Origin: an uncultured Neokomagataea sp.
GTDB lineage: Bacteria > Pseudomonadota > Alphaproteobacteria > Acetobacterales > Acetobacteraceae
NCBI RefSeq assembly: GCF_946476835.1
Contig: NZ_CAMKWA010000016.1
Span: 1 to 36,730 of the forward strand
Direction of reading: 5' to 3'
DNA: 36,730 nucleotides
Numbering within the stretch: the first letter of the stretch is position 1; each line of letters opens with the position of its first letter. The notes beneath the pieces were generated by a model. That model did not search any database. It was given only the letters and a program-made list of their open reading frames with translations, and was not told the origin of the DNA. This document shows, piece after piece, positions 33,934-36,730 of the stretch. The position numbers and the translations under genes were made by a program.

Positions 33934-34207
33934 TATTTAACTGCCTATAAAGCGTAGGATTTCAGTTGGTACGTTTTCAATGGTTGATAACAACATAATA
34001 TCGATAAAACTCCAACTGAAATCCTCAACACAGCAACGACACTATATATAGACACTGCAATTAAAAATTTTCTACATTAGGACTAATACATTTCTATAGA
34101 AATATAATTAATCATTTACTACATTGATACCCTATATAAAAATTCTGAATGTCCATATAAAATGATGGTAAACCATATTTTTATTTCCATTATTCTAAAT
34201 ACTATTT
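33934..34207. other. Very AT-rich intergenic region
   Basis: No gene is visible. By hand count, 34021-34200 contains about 44 G+C in 180 bases (24%), against roughly half or more in the surrounding genes. It includes the 14-bp inverted repeat at 33956-34025 and the palindrome TTTCTATAGAAA (34091-34102). The 11-mer ATTTCTATAGA occurs twice (34090-34100 and 34204-34214), the second copy spanning the antiporter's stop codon. Composition and repeats suggest foreign or element-boundary DNA. Confidence 0.7.
33956..34025. repeat. Perfect 14-bp inverted repeat with a 42-nt spacer
   Basis: AGGATTTCAGTTGG (33956-33969) is exactly matched by CCAACTGAAATCCT (34012-34025) on the other strand. The spacer is AT-rich, and the pair lies 22 nt after the permease stop. 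It could be a transcription terminator with a large loop, a recombination or attachment site, or the termini of a tiny mobile-element remnant. No T-run follows directly, which argues against a simple intrinsic terminator. Confidence 0.8.
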
Positions 34208-35488
34208 CTATAGACGGTTTGAAGGAAAATAAAGACTTCGAGCGACACGCTCCATGGTCAATCCCTGCACAATAATCGTAAAGACCACTACACCATAAGA
34301 AACAGGTAACAGCACATCACGCATTTCTCCCCCCGGCAGACCAAGAGCAAGAGAAACGGAGATGCCCCCACGTAACCCACCCCAAGTCAAAATACTCAGT
34401 ACGCGGCCCCTCTCCCACTGACGGAAATGAACTGGAAGCGTTGAAAAAAATACACTCAAGGCGCGAACCAAAAGAGACAGCGGAATTACAGCAAAAGTGG
34501 CCAATATCGTGAAAAAATGAGGTTTTATTTCTAGAATTTCAAAACCGATAAGCATAAACAACAAGACATTCAAGACCTCATCAATCAATCCCCATGCAGT
34601 ATCGAGATCTCCACCAGACGCCTCATGACAAATAGACTTACTGTAACTACTACCAAAGCACAGCCCCGCCACGACAACAGCAATAGGGCCCGACATGCCA
34701 TACTGATTGGCAATACTGAAAGTTCCAGTCGCCAAAGCTAAAGAGGTTAACAAATCAATATGGGTATCTCGTTGTCGTTCGACGACACGCAGAGCAATCC
34801 AACCGGTCACAGCTCCTAATAAAGCGCCACCGAGTGCTTCCCTACAAAAACTCCAAGCAATCTCCGAGCAGTTTACACCCTGACTACTTCCTGTTGCTAA
34901 CCCAATCGTTACACTAAAAATAACAACACCCACGCCATCATTGAACAAACTTTCTCCCGCAAATACAGCCTGTACCGGCCCGGGCAAGCCCAACCGTTTC
35001 AACATACCGACGACAGACACCGGATCAGTTGGGGCGAGAATAGCCCCTAAAACGATACACCAAACAAAAGGAATGGCTTGACCTAAGAGAGAAAACACAG
35101 CCCAAACTGCAACAGCTAAAAAAGCCACAGCTAGAACCGTTCCCAGTACTGAAAGCGCTACTACAGAAGCACATTTTGCGCGCAAATGCCCAACATCAAC
35201 CTGCATGGCCCCTGCGAATAAAAGAAACGACAAAACACCGTTTAGCAATGCCGCAGGAAAGTCTATCGCGCCTAGAACTGACCGTGGCAGCGCCTGAAGA
35301 TCATACGCAGGGATCAACGGGTTCAAAACCATGACCAGCAAAGAAGCCAGCAGTGAAAAAACCAACACACCAATCGTCACTGGCAGACGAAACGTGTGAT
35401 AATTCAGAATGCTAAAGCCGGCTGAAAGCGTCAGAAGTAAAGCAAGTAGGCTAATGGTATCCATGCTATCATGGCTGACCGCTCCCAT
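34208..35488 (-). CDS. Na+/H+ antiporter, CPA1 (NhaP-like) family
   Basis: A 426-residue membrane protein with about 12 helices. CPA1 hallmarks are the helix with GAILAPTDPVSVV, the ESLFNDGVGVVIF helix carrying the transport-site Asp, and the Gly-rich TWGGLRGGISVSLALGLP segment with the conserved Arg. It would exchange Na+ or K+ for H+ at the inner membrane, in pH and salt homeostasis. An alternative ATG at 35464 (MDTISLLALLL) would remove eight residues and gives a more usual N-terminus. Neither start has a strong Shine-Dalgarno. The 3' end lies against the AT-rich region. It stands between the GntR-ABC operon and the parC remnant, with no partner gene. Confidence 0.92.
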   Translation of the reverse strand: MGAVSHDSMDTISLLALLLTLSAGFSILNYHTFRLPVTIGVLVFSLLASLLVMVLNPLIPAYDLQALPRSVLGAIDFPAALLNGVLSFLLFAGAMQVDVGHLRAKCASVVALSVLGTVLAVAFLAVAVWAVFSLLGQAIPFVWCIVLGAILAPTDPVSVVGMLKRLGLPGPVQAVFAGESLFNDGVGVVIFSVTIGLATGSSQGVNCSEIAWSFCREALGGALLGAVTGWIALRVVERQRDTHIDLLTSLALATGTFSIANQYGMSGPIAVVVAGLCFGSSYSKSICHEASGGDLDTAWGLIDEVLNVLLFMLIGFEILEIKPHFFTILATFAVIPLSLLVRALSVFFSTLPVHFRQWERGRVLSILTWGGLRGGISVSLALGLPGGEMRDVLLPVSYGVVVFTIIVQGLTMERVARSLYFPSNRL

Positions 35489-35574
35489 GTCTTACGTCAA
35501 GCAAAACCGACTAGAAGCGCACGAATTACGCCAAGATCAAGTCACTTGCTTCAGAGATCCATGCGGCACGCCAC

Positions 35575-36684
35575 TTACCCCTTACGAAGCATCCACTGCG
35601 CAGCAGCTTTACCCAGCGCACCACGTCGCGCTTCCCATGCGGATAAGTCAGCGGCACTCCGCGCACGCTGGCCCTCTTGCCAAACAAGACCATCAGCCAT
35701 GGTGAACGTCCGAATATCGCGGAGCGTAAATTCACCCAATTTCTGAAGGGCAACACCTGCGCCACGGCTCATCTCAGGCAATTGTTCCATCGGGAAAATC
35801 AGCGCACGCTTGTTTTCACCCAACGTCAAAACATGCGTGCCAATGGCCTCCATACACGCAAATACCGCCTCACCGGGCTTAATATTAAAGACCTGTTTGC
35901 CGGTACGTTTCTCAGCCACCATCGTACTATCTGCCACGATCATGCCGCGCCCATGCGCGGACGCAATCAAACGCTTCCCATCTTCACGCACTGCGAACAT
36001 CGCAATAATGCGATCTTCTTGCGGAATATCCAAAAGCGTCCGCACGGGCTGACCAAACCCACGCCCACGCGGCAAATCCGCTGCTTTCAGCGTAAAGGCC
36101 TTGCCGCCAGAGGCAATCAGGCACAACCGCTCGGTGCTCTGACATTCCACACTGACGCCCGCATCATCACCTTCCTTAAAGCGATGCCCCGCCGGATCAA
36201 GATTATGGCCCTTCATCGCCCTTATCCATCCCTCGCGGGACAGAAGTACGGTCAACGGCTCACGATCCACCTCAAACGCAACCGACAAATCAATCGCTTT
36301 TGGCGGTTCAGAAATCGTCGTACGCCGGTCCCCTAAAGCCCCCGTACCAAACTTCTTAATTGTTGCGTCCAGATCTCGGCCAATACGCGTCCAACGACGT
36401 TTTTCTGACCCTAACAATGTTTCCAGTGAGCGCCGCTCATCATCAAGCTTATCGCGCTCCTTACGGATCTCCATTTCTTCCAAGCGCCGCAAAGACCGCA
36501 AACGCATGTTCAAAACAGCTTCAGCCTGAACATCACTCAGGCTAAACGTCTCCATCAACGCAGCCTTAGGATGATCTTCCTCACGAATAATCCGGATCAC
36601 CTCATCCAGATTCAAATAAACCGCCAGGAACCCTTCCAAAATCTCCAAACGGCGTAAAACTGCCGCCAAGCGATGATTAAACAT
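35575..36684 (-). pseudogene. parC: DNA topoisomerase IV subunit A, C-terminal half only
   Basis: The 369-residue frame matches ParC from the end of the coiled-coil: RRLEILEGFLAVYLNLDEVI, then RIIREEDHPKAAL, VLNMRLRSLRRLEEMEI, and the beta-pinwheel C-terminal domain (for example GKAFTLKAADLPRGRGFGQP). A full ParC is about 740-750 residues. The missing half contains the breakage-reunion domain and catalytic tyrosine. Upstream of the apparent ATG at 36684 the frame meets TAA (36709-36711) and TGA (36712-36714), so it cannot be read through from outside the window. The residues just before HRLAAVLRRLEIL do not look like ParC. It is therefore a truncated gene or an element junction. parC is normally essential, so an intact copy is expected elsewhere. 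Confidence 0.85.
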
Positions 36685-36730
36685 GTTAGCTAAAGACCTC
36701 GTTGCAAATTATCAAACTATACAAGTTGAT
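36685..36730. other. Non-parC sequence at the right edge, possible mobile-element end
   Basis: The last 46 nt do not continue parC. They hold the palindrome TTAGCTAA (36686-36693) and then GACCTCGTTGCAAA (36695-36708). The latter is reminiscent of insertion-sequence termini that contain GTTGCAAA, but I cannot name a family. The stretch is too short to decide between an insertion-sequence end and a rearrangement junction. Confidence 0.35.

Noticed and set aside
35677-36336. 219-residue plus-strand frame opposite parC
   Set aside because: It lies wholly antisense to recognisable ParC sequence and resembles no known protein.
1-36730. CRISPR array, complete insertion sequence, prophage or toxin-antitoxin pair
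   Set aside because: No regularly spaced repeats, transposase, integrase or phage genes, and no recognisable toxin-antitoxin genes were seen on either strand.

Overview
The window looks like chromosomal DNA of an alphaproteobacterium, most likely an acetic acid bacterium (Acetobacteraceae). The reasons are the bolA / J-domain gene / cobS / cobT neighbourhood, a cold-shock protein with two cold-shock domains, an LpxR-type lipid A deacylase, a secreted pectinesterase, and adjacent divergent mfd and recG. The species cannot be named from sequence alone. Both ends are abrupt. The left end lies inside a tRNA-Leu gene. The right end lies just beyond a parC remnant whose N-terminal half is missing and whose frame is closed by two stop codons.

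Layout. 1-1700: tRNA-Leu(GAG) fragment, lipB (lipoate attachment), and convergent bolA-lolA. 1800-5430: J-domain gene, cobS and cobT (two subunits of the aerobic cobaltochelatase). 5430-8390: DUF1217 (flagellum-associated) gene, then a secreted protein of unknown function tightly followed by a pectinesterase. 8390-14030: divergent mfd and recG, two DNA-repair helicases. 14100-15683: a GGDEF-EAL protein with damaged catalytic motifs in both domains. 15700-17840: lpxR-like gene, then the two-domain cold-shock gene with strong terminators. 17900-20930: minus-strand operon kdsB-pheA-dapA-smpB (LPS sugar activation, phenylalanine, lysine/peptidoglycan, ribosome rescue). 21030-24730: hisN, serA and comM on the plus strand. 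24739-26789: translationally coupled sseA-metC (sulfur amino-acid metabolism). 26938-28655: AI-2E-family permease overlapping an EEP-family phosphohydrolase. 28729-30997: divergent cardiolipin synthase and bpt (N-end-rule aminoacyl transferase).

31000-34200 reads as an accessory insertion. It holds about 0.6 kb of non-coding DNA rich in palindromes, then a compact three-gene operon (YtrA-type GntR repressor, ABC ATPase, ABC permease) with overlapping start and stop codons, a dyad over its promoter and a small hairpin before its ribosome binding site. It ends in about 270 bp of very AT-rich DNA with a perfect 14-bp inverted repeat. A Na+/H+ antiporter gene follows, then the truncated parC.

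Most genes are ordinary housekeeping loci. The points that most deserve a second look are the broken parC, the palindrome-rich region before the GntR-ABC operon, the operator/attenuator architecture of that operon, the AT-rich inverted repeat after it, the comM start codon buried in a perfect hairpin, and the apparently inactive GGDEF-EAL protein. No CRISPR array, complete insertion sequence or prophage is visible.
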